From Clostridiaceae bacterium (lineage in GTDB: Bacteria; Bacillota; Clostridia; Saccharofermentanales; Fastidiosipilaceae), in NCBI GenBank assembly GCA_012800515.1, contig JAAZJE010000012.1:1-36881 (forward strand): DNA of 36,881 nucleotides, in the 5' to 3' direction. Positions 1 through 8,808 of the stretch are shown piece by piece. The translations under genes and the position numbers were made by a program. The notes under the pieces were generated by a model. The model had not been told where the DNA came from. It saw only the letters and a list, made by a program, of their open reading frames with translations, and made no database searches. Each line of letters starts with the position of its first letter. The first letter of the stretch is position 1.

Positions 1-14
1 CAAAGGAGCTTCTT

Positions 15-320
15 AAATAAAAACGCCCTCGACAGAAATACCATCTCTGTCAAGGACGAATAGGTGCGATTTTTGTTCGACACTATCCGCGGTGCCACCT
101 TGGTTCACAGTATGACCTGTGCGCTCAGCAGGATACCAACATATCCCGGGCAACTGACGTATGCCCCCACGTTGCAGAATACTCCGGGATATTCCCGTTT
201 GACTGCACCCTCAGCGGTCCATTTGACAACTTGTTTCTTGCCTGACTCTCAGCAGCGCAGGCTCTCTGTGAAGGCATCATTGCCGTTATTTCCGCCTCAA
301 CGGTTTGTGTATTAAGTTAG
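15..320 (-). promoter_or_regulatory. T-box riboswitch leader, likely Trp-specific, for a gene beyond the left edge
   Basis: Read on the minus strand, this stretch has the parts of a T-box leader in order. An AGAGAG element lies near 264-270, followed by an apical hairpin with the GCTGAGAG motif. A specifier region reads AAATGGACC, with TGG at 221-219. The antiterminator bulge AGGTGGCACCGCGG is at 100-87, its partner CGTCCTT at 57-51, and a terminator hairpin follows. By family knowledge, uncharged tRNA pairs with the specifier and with the bulge and prevents termination. The UGG specifier is my reading from the usual purine-plus-C context after the codon, and implies a tryptophan gene such as trpS or a trp transporter or biosynthesis gene. 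The controlled gene is outside the window. Confidence 0.88.
16..55 (-). terminator. T-box intrinsic terminator
   Basis: On the minus strand CCTTGACAGA (54-45 region) pairs with TCTGTCGAGG to give a stem of about 10 bp with one G-T pair. A GCGTTTTTATTT tract follows. The 5' arm overlaps CGTCCTT, which also pairs with the T-box bulge region, so terminator and antiterminator exclude each other. Confidence 0.85.
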
Positions 321-326
321 TTCCAG

Positions 327-355
327 AGTTTAGCACTGCATTTCTCGGTTGTCAA
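327..355 (-). promoter_or_regulatory. sigma-A-type promoter of the T-box transcript
   Basis: TTGACA (355-350), a 17-nt spacer and TAAACT (332-327) form a near-consensus vegetative promoter on the minus strand. Transcription should start near 320, immediately upstream of T-box stem I. Confidence 0.8.
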
Positions 356-422
356 ATTGCGGGTTTCAACGCCTTCGCGCTCAATTTGACTGAGGTACTA
401 CGGTTGTTTTTGAACACAAAGT

Positions 423-2018
423 TCATGATATGTTGTGGAGAATGATTTTCCCCGGGGTTAAACCGGAAAACCGCTTCTCATGCCAAACTACTTCTCCATT
501 TACAATAACGTAATCTAATCCGTCTGTTAATGCACAAGGATTGCTAAACGTTGCATTATCAAAAAAAGAACCCCAGTCGATTATTAAGATATCCGCGTCA
601 TATCCGCATCTAATAAAACCCTTAGATTTGAACCCTAATCGGCACGCGGGTAAACCTGTCATTTTATGAATCATCTTTTCAAGAGACAATAACTTGTTTT
701 CTCTCACATAGTAGTTGATAGCCCGAGGCATTGTTCCATAGGCACGTGGATGGCTTCTTTCATCAATTGCATAAGTTAAGCCATCCGTGCCGACAACTGT
801 ATTCTCATTCAAAATAACATCGAAAAGATTCTGCTGATTTAGGGTGTGAAAGGCTGCTAAACATTTACAGTTATTGATTATTAATGTGTCAAAGAATACA
901 TCCCAAGGATCCATTCCTCGAATGGTAGCGTGTTCAGCTATGGTTCTACCCTCTACTTCGGGTGTCGATGGCGCCATGGTGACTAGAATGCCATTCCATC
1001 CTCCTGAGTGCAGAAAAAAGTTTTCATATTGTGTATTTTCGTCTTCTATTTCGGATTTAATCTTCTTGCGGGTTGCACTGCTTTTTAATAGTTCAACTAG
1101 TGCTTCGGTTCCATTGTTAAAATACCAAGGGGGGATTACGGAGGAGAGTGATGTTTGATTCCAAAGGTAGGGATATTGATCACATGTCACGCAAACCCCT
1201 AATTCTGTTGCTTCATTTATGAGTCGGAGTGTCTCCCTTTGTAGTTTATGGTTTTGATATCCCATTACTTTGTGGTGGGAAATGCATACCGGTATATTAG
1301 CTTTACGTCCGATTTCTATCGCTTCTTGCACTGCCTCGACTACCATATTGGATTCATTCCGAATGTGAGAAGCATATATGCCACTAAAGGAAGCCGCAAC
1401 TTTCGCTAATTCGACCAATTCATTCGTATCCGCGTAACATCCGGGAGGGTATATCAATCCCGATGAGAGCCCGCCTGCTCCGCATTCCATTGCCTCTCGC
1501 AACAAATCTTTCATTTTTTCTAATTCTTCGTAAGTACACGCCCTCTTTTCAAAACCCATAACCGCTATGCGGAGAGCACTGTGTCCAACGAGAAGCTTAA
1601 CATTAGTTGTTTTAGGGACAGAAGAACAATAATCTAAAAAACGTTTGTAGCTCGACCAGTTAACCATGTCGTTAGGATAATCAGATGTTGCGATGGGGAA
1701 CATATTTTTCAAAAGTGGCAGCGTGCGAGGATTTGTTGGAGCGATTGATTGGCCACACTGACCGACCAATTCAGAAGTTATTCCCTGGGATGTTTTGCTA
1801 AGTCTTGTATAGTCTTTCCCAATCCTTAGATCGCCATGTGAGTGTGCATCAATAAACCCCGGACAGACAATTCTTCCCCTTGCATCTATTGTGCTTGAAG
1901 CGGATTCGTTTTCGGTAACGCATACAATTTTTCCTGACTTGACTCCAACACAACCAGGAAAAGGCGGTTCTCCCGTTCCATCAATGATTATGCCGTTAGT
2001 AATCAAAAGATCAAGCAC
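423..2018 (-). CDS. D-aminoacylase / N-acyl-D-amino-acid deacylase family amidohydrolase
   Basis: A 531-residue cytoplasmic amidohydrolase-superfamily enzyme. Family members hydrolyse N-acyl-D-amino acids (or related dipeptides) to the free amino acid. Visible metal-site residues are HSH at 59-61, Cys88 in GQCGQS (the D-aminoacylase bridging Cys), His218 in SHIRNES, His248 in ISHHK and Asp412 in GTDGLT. The N-terminal strand (LLITNGIIIDGTG) and the C-terminal DADILIID / VIVNGEVVW pattern are the composite beta-sandwich ends of this family. Start is GTG at 2018 with AGGAGG 6 nt upstream. The gene follows tRNA-Leu on the same strand with no visible terminator between, so it may be read from the tRNA promoter. 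Its sequence is visibly more AT-rich than its neighbours, which suggests transfer. Substrate specificity (D-Glu, D-Asp or neutral D-amino acids) cannot be read from the sequence. Confidence 0.88.
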   Translation of the reverse strand: MLDLLITNGIIIDGTGEPPFPGCVGVKSGKIVCVTENESASSTIDARGRIVCPGFIDAHSHGDLRIGKDYTRLSKTSQGITSELVGQCGQSIAPTNPRTLPLLKNMFPIATSDYPNDMVNWSSYKRFLDYCSSVPKTTNVKLLVGHSALRIAVMGFEKRACTYEELEKMKDLLREAMECGAGGLSSGLIYPPGCYADTNELVELAKVAASFSGIYASHIRNESNMVVEAVQEAIEIGRKANIPVCISHHKVMGYQNHKLQRETLRLINEATELGVCVTCDQYPYLWNQTSLSSVIPPWYFNNGTEALVELLKSSATRKKIKSEIEDENTQYENFFLHSGGWNGILVTMAPSTPEVEGRTIAEHATIRGMDPWDVFFDTLIINNCKCLAAFHTLNQQNLFDVILNENTVVGTDGLTYAIDERSHPRAYGTMPRAINYYVRENKLLSLEKMIHKMTGLPACRLGFKSKGFIRCGYDADILIIDWGSFFDNATFSNPCALTDGLDYVIVNGEVVWHEKRFSGLTPGKIILHNIS

Positions 2019-2053
2019 AACACACCTCCTACACGAAAATCGGTTAAATCTTT

Positions 2054-2136
<83 letters not shown>

Positions 2137-2148
2137 ATGACGAAAGGT

Positions 2149-2176
2149 ATTGTAGCACAAACTACAGTTTTGCCAA
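2149..2176 (-). promoter_or_regulatory. promoter of tRNA-Leu with extended -10
   Basis: TTGGCA (2176-2171), a 16-nt spacer and TACAAT (2154-2149) preceded by TGC. The predicted start, near 2142, is a few nucleotides upstream of the mature tRNA 5' end. Confidence 0.7.
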
Positions 2177-2197
2177 CAGCGCCGGCACAGCGCCGGC
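2176..2197. repeat. exact 11-bp tandem repeat next to the tRNA promoter
   Basis: ACAGCGCCGGC occurs twice back to back (2176-2186 and 2187-2197). The repeat abuts the -35 box of the tRNA-Leu promoter and contains the self-complementary core GCCGGC, so it can also form a small hairpin. No T-run follows on the minus strand, so I do not call it a terminator. Confidence 0.7.
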
Positions 2198-2257
2198 AAA
2201 TTAACCGCTCCTGAGAGCCGCAACCGTCCGTGCGCATCGTGCGTTCCGCCGCTACGG

Positions 2258-5056
2258 CTACTCCGCCCGCAACGCCGCCACCGGATCCTTGCGCGCCGCT
2301 TTGCGCGCCGGAATCAATCCGCTGATTACCGTCAGCACCAGGCTCAGCAGAATCAGAATGATCGCCCCCAATGGCGGTAAAATCGCGTTAACCGACGTGG
2401 TACCGGCCAGCGAATGAATCAACATATTGATCGGTGTCAAAAGCAGGAGCGTCACGCCGATGCCGATCAGTCCCGACATCAGGCCGATAATAAAGGTCTC
2501 GGCATTGAAGACCTGGGAGATATTCCCCTTCGACGCGCCGATCGCCCGCAAAATACCGATCTCCTTCGTGCGCTCCAGCACGGATATATACGTAATCACT
2601 CCGATCATAATCGAAGAAACCACCAACGATACCGCGACAAAGGCGATCAGGACGTAAGTGATAACGTTGACGATCGTTGTCACCGTAGACATGAGCAGGC
2701 CGACGTAATCCGTGTAAGTAACCCTGTTCTCCTCACTCTCGTCCTTGTTATACGCCTCAATCGCCGCCGCAACGCCGTCCTTATCTTCAAAGCTGTCGAC
2801 ATAAATGCTGATCGCCGTCGGCGCATCCCGGCTGATCACCCCGAAAGTCGAGAGATTGTCCTTCAGAGTTCCCGGCGAAACATAAGCCTCATACATGCCC
2901 AACCGTGCTTTCTCATCCAGTTGTCGCATGATTTGGTCGAACATCGCGATCAATTCAGCCTCCGTCCTTTGCGCCAATTCCCGGGCATAGGCCGGGTCTT
3001 TTGGCCGCGCTGACGACAGAACCTTCCGCGCCATCTTTGCTTTGTCGCTCATACCCAGCGACTTGATAAAGACGGTCAGATCTTCCAGCTTCATAGCGTT
3101 GGTTTCCGGCGCGAAGCTCAGACCGGTCAGCACATTTCGCCCCGGATCGGCCGCCTGCGCCAAAGCGACAGGACTGTTGTTATTGTAATTGATCAGATAA
3201 TCGGTCAACGCCTTGGTGTAGCCGACGACCGACGTAATAATATTCGTGTCCCGACTGTTGGCGCGAATTACGCCGCTGATCTTGAGCTGCAGTGCCTCGG
3301 CCATCATCCGTTCGACACTCTCCGTCTCATAGCCGATATGCGAGAAAGTTCCGTCGGTCTTCCGCTCGTACTCCGCCCCGGCCGGCACCACGTAAAACAC
3401 CTGCTCCAGCACCGCCGCATAGTCGAGCTTTCTCTGCTCAAGCTCCAGCTTCTCGCCGCTGTCGACCCGCGCCAGCAAATCGCGATACTCCGCCGTCGGC
3501 AGGAGCCCCAACTCATACAAACGATTCGTTGAAATCTCGTTCGTCTCATCGAGCACCAGCACCGCTTCGTCGTACTTTGTCGGCCACTCCCCCGCCAACA
3601 ACGAATAATTGTCCGATACCGCGCTACCGATCAGTTCCTCCCCCACTCCGGGGAGCAATTCCGAGAAATTGCCTCTGCTGAAGCCCGGCACCGCATCCAT
3701 ACCCGGCATTTCCGTGTCGTTGAAGTCGTGCTCTTCCCCGAACGAGCCGGTCGTGCGGAAATCCCGTCCGTCCGCATTCACCACCGTTCCATCCGGATCA
3801 TAACTGAAAACCGTGAACTTCGGCTTATAAGAATAGACTATTCCGTTCTGTCCGATATGTTTATGGATCTCCCGACTCGGATCATCCAAATATTTCTTAA
3901 ACGCCGTCAGATTATTCGTGCGGATACTCGAACTGAGCTGCGAAGTTATCAACAGACGCCGATCGTTCGTATAAACGCCGTCCAACTCGTGTCCGACCTC
4001 GGCGCGATCGAATCTCCTGCGTTGCAGGTCCATAATCTCCGACATATCAAAGGTCTCGGCCGAAATCGTAATCGGATAGGACGACATCGTCTCCTTTTGC
4101 ACATCGACAATGTAACTGTTCACTCCGTTCGACAAAGACAAAATCAAGGCGATGCCGATAATGCCGATGGAGCCGGCAAACGAAGTCAAAAACGTGCGCC
4201 CCTTCTTCGTCCGTAAATTATTGAAACTCAGAGTCAAAGCCGTCCAAAACGACATTGAGGTCTGCGCCTTGCGCTTAAATCTCCCGTCCGCTCGCAAAGC
4301 CCGATGTGCCGACTTCCCGCTTCTCCTCGCCTTCTTTGCGACTTCATCCGCCGCCGACGTCGCTTCGGCCACCACCGGCTCATAGGGATCCGTATCGCCG
4401 ATCACTTCGCCGTCGCGCAGACTGATCGTGCGAGTCGCGTACCTATCCGCCCACTCCCGATTATGCGTAACCATAACAACCAGGCGCTCTTTCGCCACTT
4501 CCTTCAGTAAATCCAGCACCTGCACGCCGGTCTCATAATCCAAGGCTCCCGTAGGCTCGTCCGCCAACAGAATATCCGGATTATTTACCAAGGCCCGGGC
4601 GATCGCCACGCGCTGCATCTGACCGCCGGACATCTGATTCGGCCGCTTATGAGCCTGATCGCGCAAGTCAACCGCCTCCAACGCCTCCAGCGCCCGCCGA
4701 CGACGTTCCGCCCGCGACACTCCGGACAGCGTCAGCGCCAACTCAACATTGGCCAGAATCGACTGATGCTGAATCAGATTGTAATTTTGAAAAACAAAAC
4801 CTATTGAGTGATTGCGATACGTATCCCAATCGCGATCGCGATAACGCTTCGTCGATACCCCGTTGATCAGCAGATCGCCGCTGTCGTAGCGATCCAGGCC
4901 GCCGATCACATTGAGCAATGTTGTCTTGCCGGAGCCGCTCGGCCCCAGCACCGCGACAAATTCATTTGCGCGCAGAGTCAGACTCACCCCGTTCAGGGCC
5001 GTCTGCACCAGATCCCCGGTGCGGTAGATCTTACTAATATTCACCAACTGTAACAT
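2258..5056 (-). CDS. ABC transporter ATPase fused to a MacB/FtsX-type permease
   Basis: A 932-residue single-chain ABC transporter half. Residues 1-225 are a MacB/LolD-type ATPase: Walker A GPSGSGKTT (38-46), Q-loop FVFQNYNL (88-95), signature SGGQMQRVAIARAL from 143, Walker B ILLADEP and H-loop MVTHN. After a basic linker, a first membrane helix lies near 285-310. A long extracytoplasmic region follows (about 315-785), then three C-terminal helices of the FtsX domain (about 790-930) with the ERTKEIGILRAIGASKGNI motif. By family, such proteins act mechanically on envelope lipids or peptides or export antimicrobial peptides; the substrate is unknown. The ATG lies 2 nt after the recD2 stop, with its ribosome site in the recD2 end, so the two are translationally coupled. 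Confidence 0.92.
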   Translation of the reverse strand: MLQLVNISKIYRTGDLVQTALNGVSLTLRANEFVAVLGPSGSGKTTLLNVIGGLDRYDSGDLLINGVSTKRYRDRDWDTYRNHSIGFVFQNYNLIQHQSILANVELALTLSGVSRAERRRRALEALEAVDLRDQAHKRPNQMSGGQMQRVAIARALVNNPDILLADEPTGALDYETGVQVLDLLKEVAKERLVVMVTHNREWADRYATRTISLRDGEVIGDTDPYEPVVAEATSAADEVAKKARRSGKSAHRALRADGRFKRKAQTSMSFWTALTLSFNNLRTKKGRTFLTSFAGSIGIIGIALILSLSNGVNSYIVDVQKETMSSYPITISAETFDMSEIMDLQRRRFDRAEVGHELDGVYTNDRRLLITSQLSSSIRTNNLTAFKKYLDDPSREIHKHIGQNGIVYSYKPKFTVFSYDPDGTVVNADGRDFRTTGSFGEEHDFNDTEMPGMDAVPGFSRGNFSELLPGVGEELIGSAVSDNYSLLAGEWPTKYDEAVLVLDETNEISTNRLYELGLLPTAEYRDLLARVDSGEKLELEQRKLDYAAVLEQVFYVVPAGAEYERKTDGTFSHIGYETESVERMMAEALQLKISGVIRANSRDTNIITSVVGYTKALTDYLINYNNNSPVALAQAADPGRNVLTGLSFAPETNAMKLEDLTVFIKSLGMSDKAKMARKVLSSARPKDPAYARELAQRTEAELIAMFDQIMRQLDEKARLGMYEAYVSPGTLKDNLSTFGVISRDAPTAISIYVDSFEDKDGVAAAIEAYNKDESEENRVTYTDYVGLLMSTVTTIVNVITYVLIAFVAVSLVVSSIMIGVITYISVLERTKEIGILRAIGASKGNISQVFNAETFIIGLMSGLIGIGVTLLLLTPINMLIHSLAGTTSVNAILPPLGAIILILLSLVLTVISGLIPARKAARKDPVAALRAE

Positions 5057-5058
5057 AA

Positions 5059-7497
5059 TTACTCCTGTTGTTCCGCTTCTTCAGTAAAGCGGGATTCCGC
5101 CTCCGCTCTGAACTCGGCATCACTCAGCATCTCGCCCAGAGAGGTGTAGCGCTCTGCCGCGTCCGGCGTCCTGATCGCCCGACCGATCGCCGAACGCTGC
5201 CCGACAAAATGTGCCTCGCGCTTGGCTCGGGTCAGCGCCGTGTAGAGCAGGTCACGCTTCAGCAGGACATAATGCCCGTCGAGCAGAACGATGATTACTG
5301 CGGCATATTCGCTGCCCTGCGCCTTATGCACCGTCGAGGCATAGGCTAATTGCAGGTCGACCGCGTCTTCGCTTCTGTAAATAAAAGAGACTCCGTCGAA
5401 TTTGACGATCATTCCGGCACCGTCCTCATCGGTAAAGCAACCGCTGACATAACCGATATCGCCGTTATTCAGATCGTATATCTCCCCTTTTGTATCGTTC
5501 CTTTGGCGATTACGCGTCTGCATCAGTTTGTCGCCCGGACGCCATTTCTGTCCGCCCAGCGTGACCTCGGTAGCGCCTCTGCGCGGCGGGTTCATCATCT
5601 CGCGCAGCATATGATTGAGCGCGAAAACTCCCGCCGCCGGTCGCGTCTCCACCCGCCCCTTATCGCCGCGTATCGGCACCAGTACCAACACCTCGTCCAG
5701 ACCGTATTTTTCGACCAGCCGCGGGTAGAGTTTTCTAATCAGATCCGCCGCTTCTTCGTTGTTAACGGCGGCATGATATTCGCAATTCGCGCCGAAGCGG
5801 ATATTCTCACCGATACTGACCCGCTCGGCATTGGCCGGAATCAGCGACTCCTCGTCCTGGCGGAAATTCCGCGACAGGTAGACGGTCGGCAAGACATCGG
5901 CACGGAGCATATCCGCCAACACATTCCCCGCCCCGATCGCCGGCAGCTGGCGCGGATCGCCGACCAGAACAACGCGGGTTCCGGGACGGATCTCACTCAG
6001 CAGAAGCGCCGCCAACACGGTATTGATCATCGAGACCTCATCGACGATGACCAAGTCGTAGTCACCGAGCCGGTACTCCTCCCCGGCGGCAACCGTCTCA
6101 TACAGCTCGCGACTCACTCCCGTTCGGGCAATCCGTTCGAGACCCGGCAATTCCTGAATACGCTGCACCTCGAGATTAATCACCGCTCCCTCTTCGCGGT
6201 AAAGCAACTCGGAAGGCGAATCGGGCAGGTTCAAAATGCCTAAGGCGCGGTGTATCGTCTGTGCCGGATAGCCGGTTTGATCCGCCATGCGTCGGGCGGC
6301 GCGACCGGTCGGCGCGCAGAGTAGCGCCTGCTTAGGTGCCAGAGCCGCAATAAGTAGCTTAAGGGCTGTGGTCTTACCGCTACCCGCTCCGCCGGTCAGG
6401 ATCAGGAAGGGCGACTTATTCAACATCTCGGCCGCGGCAATCTGCTCCGCACTGGGTTCAACGCCCAAAGAACGTGCCGCCGCATCCAGATCCGCTCGCC
6501 ACTTAGTCGCGGGTCGGCTCTCGACCTCGGCCGCGGACAGCTTAATAAGCACATCCGCCAGAGACAACTCAAAACGCAACATCGAACGTTGATAACATCT
6601 GTCCGGCGGTAAATGGAGCATATACGAGCGGCGAATCAGCAGATCCAATATCTGCTTAATTCCATTATTGTATGGGTCGGGATAAGTCTCGCTTTGCAGA
6701 CGCTCGGACACCACTCGGGCGAGCAGTCTCTCCGGCGCGTAACAGTTGCCGTATTCCTGGCTACGTCGCATGTAATAATTGATTGCCGCCGCGATGCGCT
6801 TGGGATCCGATTCGGAAATTCCGTTCGCCCGGGCAATACGATCCGCGGTCGCAAAGCCGACTCCGATGCGCGCCTTCGTCAATTCATACGGATTCTCACT
6901 TATCACCTGCTGAGGATTATCAAAGGCGGCGGCGATCCGAACCGCCAGGCGCGGCGAGACCCCGTAAGGTGCCAAATTGCCGATTACCGATCGCAATTTG
7001 GACGTTTCGTTAAAGGTCACGCTTATCGCCTCAGCCTTTTTGCTCAGGCCGCGGATTTTCGCCAGCTTTTCCGGCTGTTCGGCAATTACTTCGTATGTTT
7101 TCTCACCGAAACGTTCGACAATCCGCTCGGCGGTTTTTATTCCCACGCCCTTGAAGAGTCCGGAACTTAAATAGGCAATCATCCCGGCGCGATTGTATGG
7201 TAGATTAATCAGGGCGCAATCCGACCGGAATGTCCAGCCGTATTGATTGGAGTGCCAGTTCCCGTGGTAATCGATCAGATGATTGGACTCGGGCAGATCG
7301 GTTCCCGATACTCTGAATTCGGAGATTCGCGCTCCGTCCGGCAGGGTAATTTCCGTCTCACTCTCAACGATCCAGACCGACCAGTCGCCGCGTCTGGTCA
7401 CACATTCCACCGGCCGGCCGCTGACCACTTCGCCGGTCTTGATTGCATATTCGCCCGACGTGCGTTCCGCGTCGGAAGGCGTTGTATATACGAACAT
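5059..7497 (-). CDS. recD2: RecD2-type ATP-dependent DNA helicase (SF1B)
   Basis: A 5'-3' DNA helicase of the RecD2 class, which works without RecBC in replication-fork and repair roles. An N-terminal OB-like region and helix-hairpin-helix repeats (GLFKGVGIKTAERIVERFG, IRGLSKKAEAI, ARIGVGFATADRIA) precede the motor. Walker A is GGAGSGKTT (about 371-379), Walker B is LVIVDEVSM (about 485-492), and motif III is VGDPRQLPAIGAGNVL. STVHKAQGSEY and YTALTRAK are motifs V and VI. I place the start at ATG 7497, which has AAGGGG 5 nt upstream; a GTG two codons earlier would overlap that site. The stretch between motifs Ia and II (about 430-480) is longer than I expect for the family. It is first in an operon with the ABC-FtsX fusion. 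Confidence 0.94.
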   Translation of the reverse strand: MFVYTTPSDAERTSGEYAIKTGEVVSGRPVECVTRRGDWSVWIVESETEITLPDGARISEFRVSGTDLPESNHLIDYHGNWHSNQYGWTFRSDCALINLPYNRAGMIAYLSSGLFKGVGIKTAERIVERFGEKTYEVIAEQPEKLAKIRGLSKKAEAISVTFNETSKLRSVIGNLAPYGVSPRLAVRIAAAFDNPQQVISENPYELTKARIGVGFATADRIARANGISESDPKRIAAAINYYMRRSQEYGNCYAPERLLARVVSERLQSETYPDPYNNGIKQILDLLIRRSYMLHLPPDRCYQRSMLRFELSLADVLIKLSAAEVESRPATKWRADLDAAARSLGVEPSAEQIAAAEMLNKSPFLILTGGAGSGKTTALKLLIAALAPKQALLCAPTGRAARRMADQTGYPAQTIHRALGILNLPDSPSELLYREEGAVINLEVQRIQELPGLERIARTGVSRELYETVAAGEEYRLGDYDLVIVDEVSMINTVLAALLLSEIRPGTRVVLVGDPRQLPAIGAGNVLADMLRADVLPTVYLSRNFRQDEESLIPANAERVSIGENIRFGANCEYHAAVNNEEAADLIRKLYPRLVEKYGLDEVLVLVPIRGDKGRVETRPAAGVFALNHMLREMMNPPRRGATEVTLGGQKWRPGDKLMQTRNRQRNDTKGEIYDLNNGDIGYVSGCFTDEDGAGMIVKFDGVSFIYRSEDAVDLQLAYASTVHKAQGSEYAAVIIVLLDGHYVLLKRDLLYTALTRAKREAHFVGQRSAIGRAIRTPDAAERYTSLGEMLSDAEFRAEAESRFTEEAEQQE

Positions 7498-7515
7498 TTT
7501 CACCCCTTTCCGCTA

Positions 7516-7543
7516 ATTATACCAGCTTAGCCCCTACCACAAA
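7516..7543 (-). promoter_or_regulatory. possible promoter of recD2-ABC operon
   Basis: An extended -10 (TGG then TATAAT, 7521-7516) sits upstream of recD2, with a weak -35 candidate TTTGTG (7543-7538) at 16 nt. It implies a very short 5' leader of about 12 nt, which lowers confidence. Confidence 0.4.
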
Positions 7544-7588
7544 GGCCATTTATATGGTAAATTATGTCTCCGTGAGGAGAATGTAATC

Positions 7589-8692
7589 TTGATTAGAATT
7601 AAATTTAGTAAATCCGTTCCGCCGCTGGCCGGTGTATTGGCCGTAGTGCTGTTTCTGCTCGCCCTAACCCTCATCGACGGTAGCAAAGTTAATCTCAATC
7701 CGGGGACTTCGCACGGACAACCAGAGATTTCCTCGCCCATATCTTCCCCGTCTCTGACAACATCACCGTCGCCCAAACCCACGTCTTCGCCGACACCGAC
7801 ACTATCTCCTTCTGATCCTTCGACATCGACAAGCACCGGCGAGAATACGCATACGTCCGGCGAATCCGACTCCTCATCCGAACCAGACCCGTCCGGCGAC
7901 CCCGCTTCGACGACAAACGCCCCTCCGCTGCCAACCTCCGACCCAATCCTCAGTCGCCCGATTAAAGAACGCTTTGCGGATCTCCACAACTATAACAATA
8001 AACAATTTGGATGGACGGTTTACCCGCAAATTAATCTGCCGAACAATCCGAATTTCTATAGTTCCGTCTCTCACAGTCCCGACCAAGAAAGTAAACGTCT
8101 CTATCTGACCTTCAATCTCGGCTACGACCACGACGACAATACCATCAAGATCCTCGACACGCTCAAGGCAAAAAAAGTTCCGGCAGCCTTTTTTATTGAC
8201 AGCTTCTTCACCCGGAGATACCTCGAGCATTGCCAAAGAATACTCGACGACAACCACATTATCGCTAACCATACCATCCTACACAACAACCAGGTCACCT
8301 TCTTACAGCAGGGAAATCTCGACAGGGTCATCACCGAAGCGATCCGATTGGACGAGCTTTTCTTGGAGACATACGGCAAACCGATGACAAAAATGATCCG
8401 TCCCCCGTCCGGAGAATGGAGTCAACGCCTGCTGGAGGTCTATCGTCGTCTGGGTTATGCCACAGTCATGTACAGCGTAGCTTATACCGACTGGGATGTT
8501 AATAACCAGCCCGATCCCGCAGAGTCTCTCGAAGACCTCATGGAACAAATTCATCCCGGAGCAATTATTCTTCTCCACCCGATGGGAAGCACTAATGTGA
8601 CCATCATGGGCGACTTCATCGACCGTTGCCGCGCGGAAAGATATGAATTCCTGTCGCTGACAGAGATCCCCGGACTGGTCTACGAACACTGA
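7589..8692 (+). CDS. membrane-anchored PdaA-like polysaccharide deacetylase with altered motif 1
   Basis: 367 residues: an N-terminal hydrophobic anchor (about 11-29), a Ser/Thr/Pro-rich spacer (about 45-120) and a NodB-fold domain (about 165-365). The domain resembles Bacillus PdaA, which removes acetyl from muramic acid on the way to spore-cortex muramic delta-lactam. Visible matches are NHTILH (227-232, the metal His pair), IRPPSGEWS (270-278), AYTDWDVNN and HPGAIILLH (322-330). Motif 1 reads TFNLG (174-178): the catalytic-base Asp of TFDDG/TFDNG is Asn and the second acidic position is Leu. Activity is therefore doubtful or altered. Start is TTG at 7589 with GAGGAGA 8 nt upstream. It is divergent from recD2. 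Confidence 0.87.
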   Translation: MIRIKFSKSVPPLAGVLAVVLFLLALTLIDGSKVNLNPGTSHGQPEISSPISSPSLTTSPSPKPTSSPTPTLSPSDPSTSTSTGENTHTSGESDSSSEPDPSGDPASTTNAPPLPTSDPILSRPIKERFADLHNYNNKQFGWTVYPQINLPNNPNFYSSVSHSPDQESKRLYLTFNLGYDHDDNTIKILDTLKAKKVPAAFFIDSFFTRRYLEHCQRILDDNHIIANHTILHNNQVTFLQQGNLDRVITEAIRLDELFLETYGKPMTKMIRPPSGEWSQRLLEVYRRLGYATVMYSVAYTDWDVNNQPDPAESLEDLMEQIHPGAIILLHPMGSTNVTIMGDFIDRCRAERYEFLSLTEIPGLVYEH

Positions 8693-8763
8693 TTTAATGC
8701 AACCGCTCGTCCGGCACGATACGTGATTGATGCGACACCCGTTTAACGCAGCGACAATGGATT

Positions 8764-8773
8764 GTGCTACAAT
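8764..8773 (+). promoter_or_regulatory. possible extended -10 promoter for the PRT-prfC-licD operon
   Basis: GTGCTACAAT gives an extended -10 (TGC plus TACAAT). It is the same 12-mer context (TTGTGCTACAAT) as the tRNA-Leu promoter. No good -35 is present at 16-18 nt. Confidence 0.4.
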
Positions 8774-8808
8774 GAACGACGAAGATTTTGCTAAGGATTG
8801 GTGATCGG

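Noticed and set aside
64..315. 83-codon plus-strand frame at the left end
   Set aside because: It runs antisense through the T-box leader and has no ribosome site or protein similarity.
5350..6243. 297-codon plus-strand frame opposite recD2
   Set aside because: It lies opposite the helicase motor domain, and its composition is a complement artefact.
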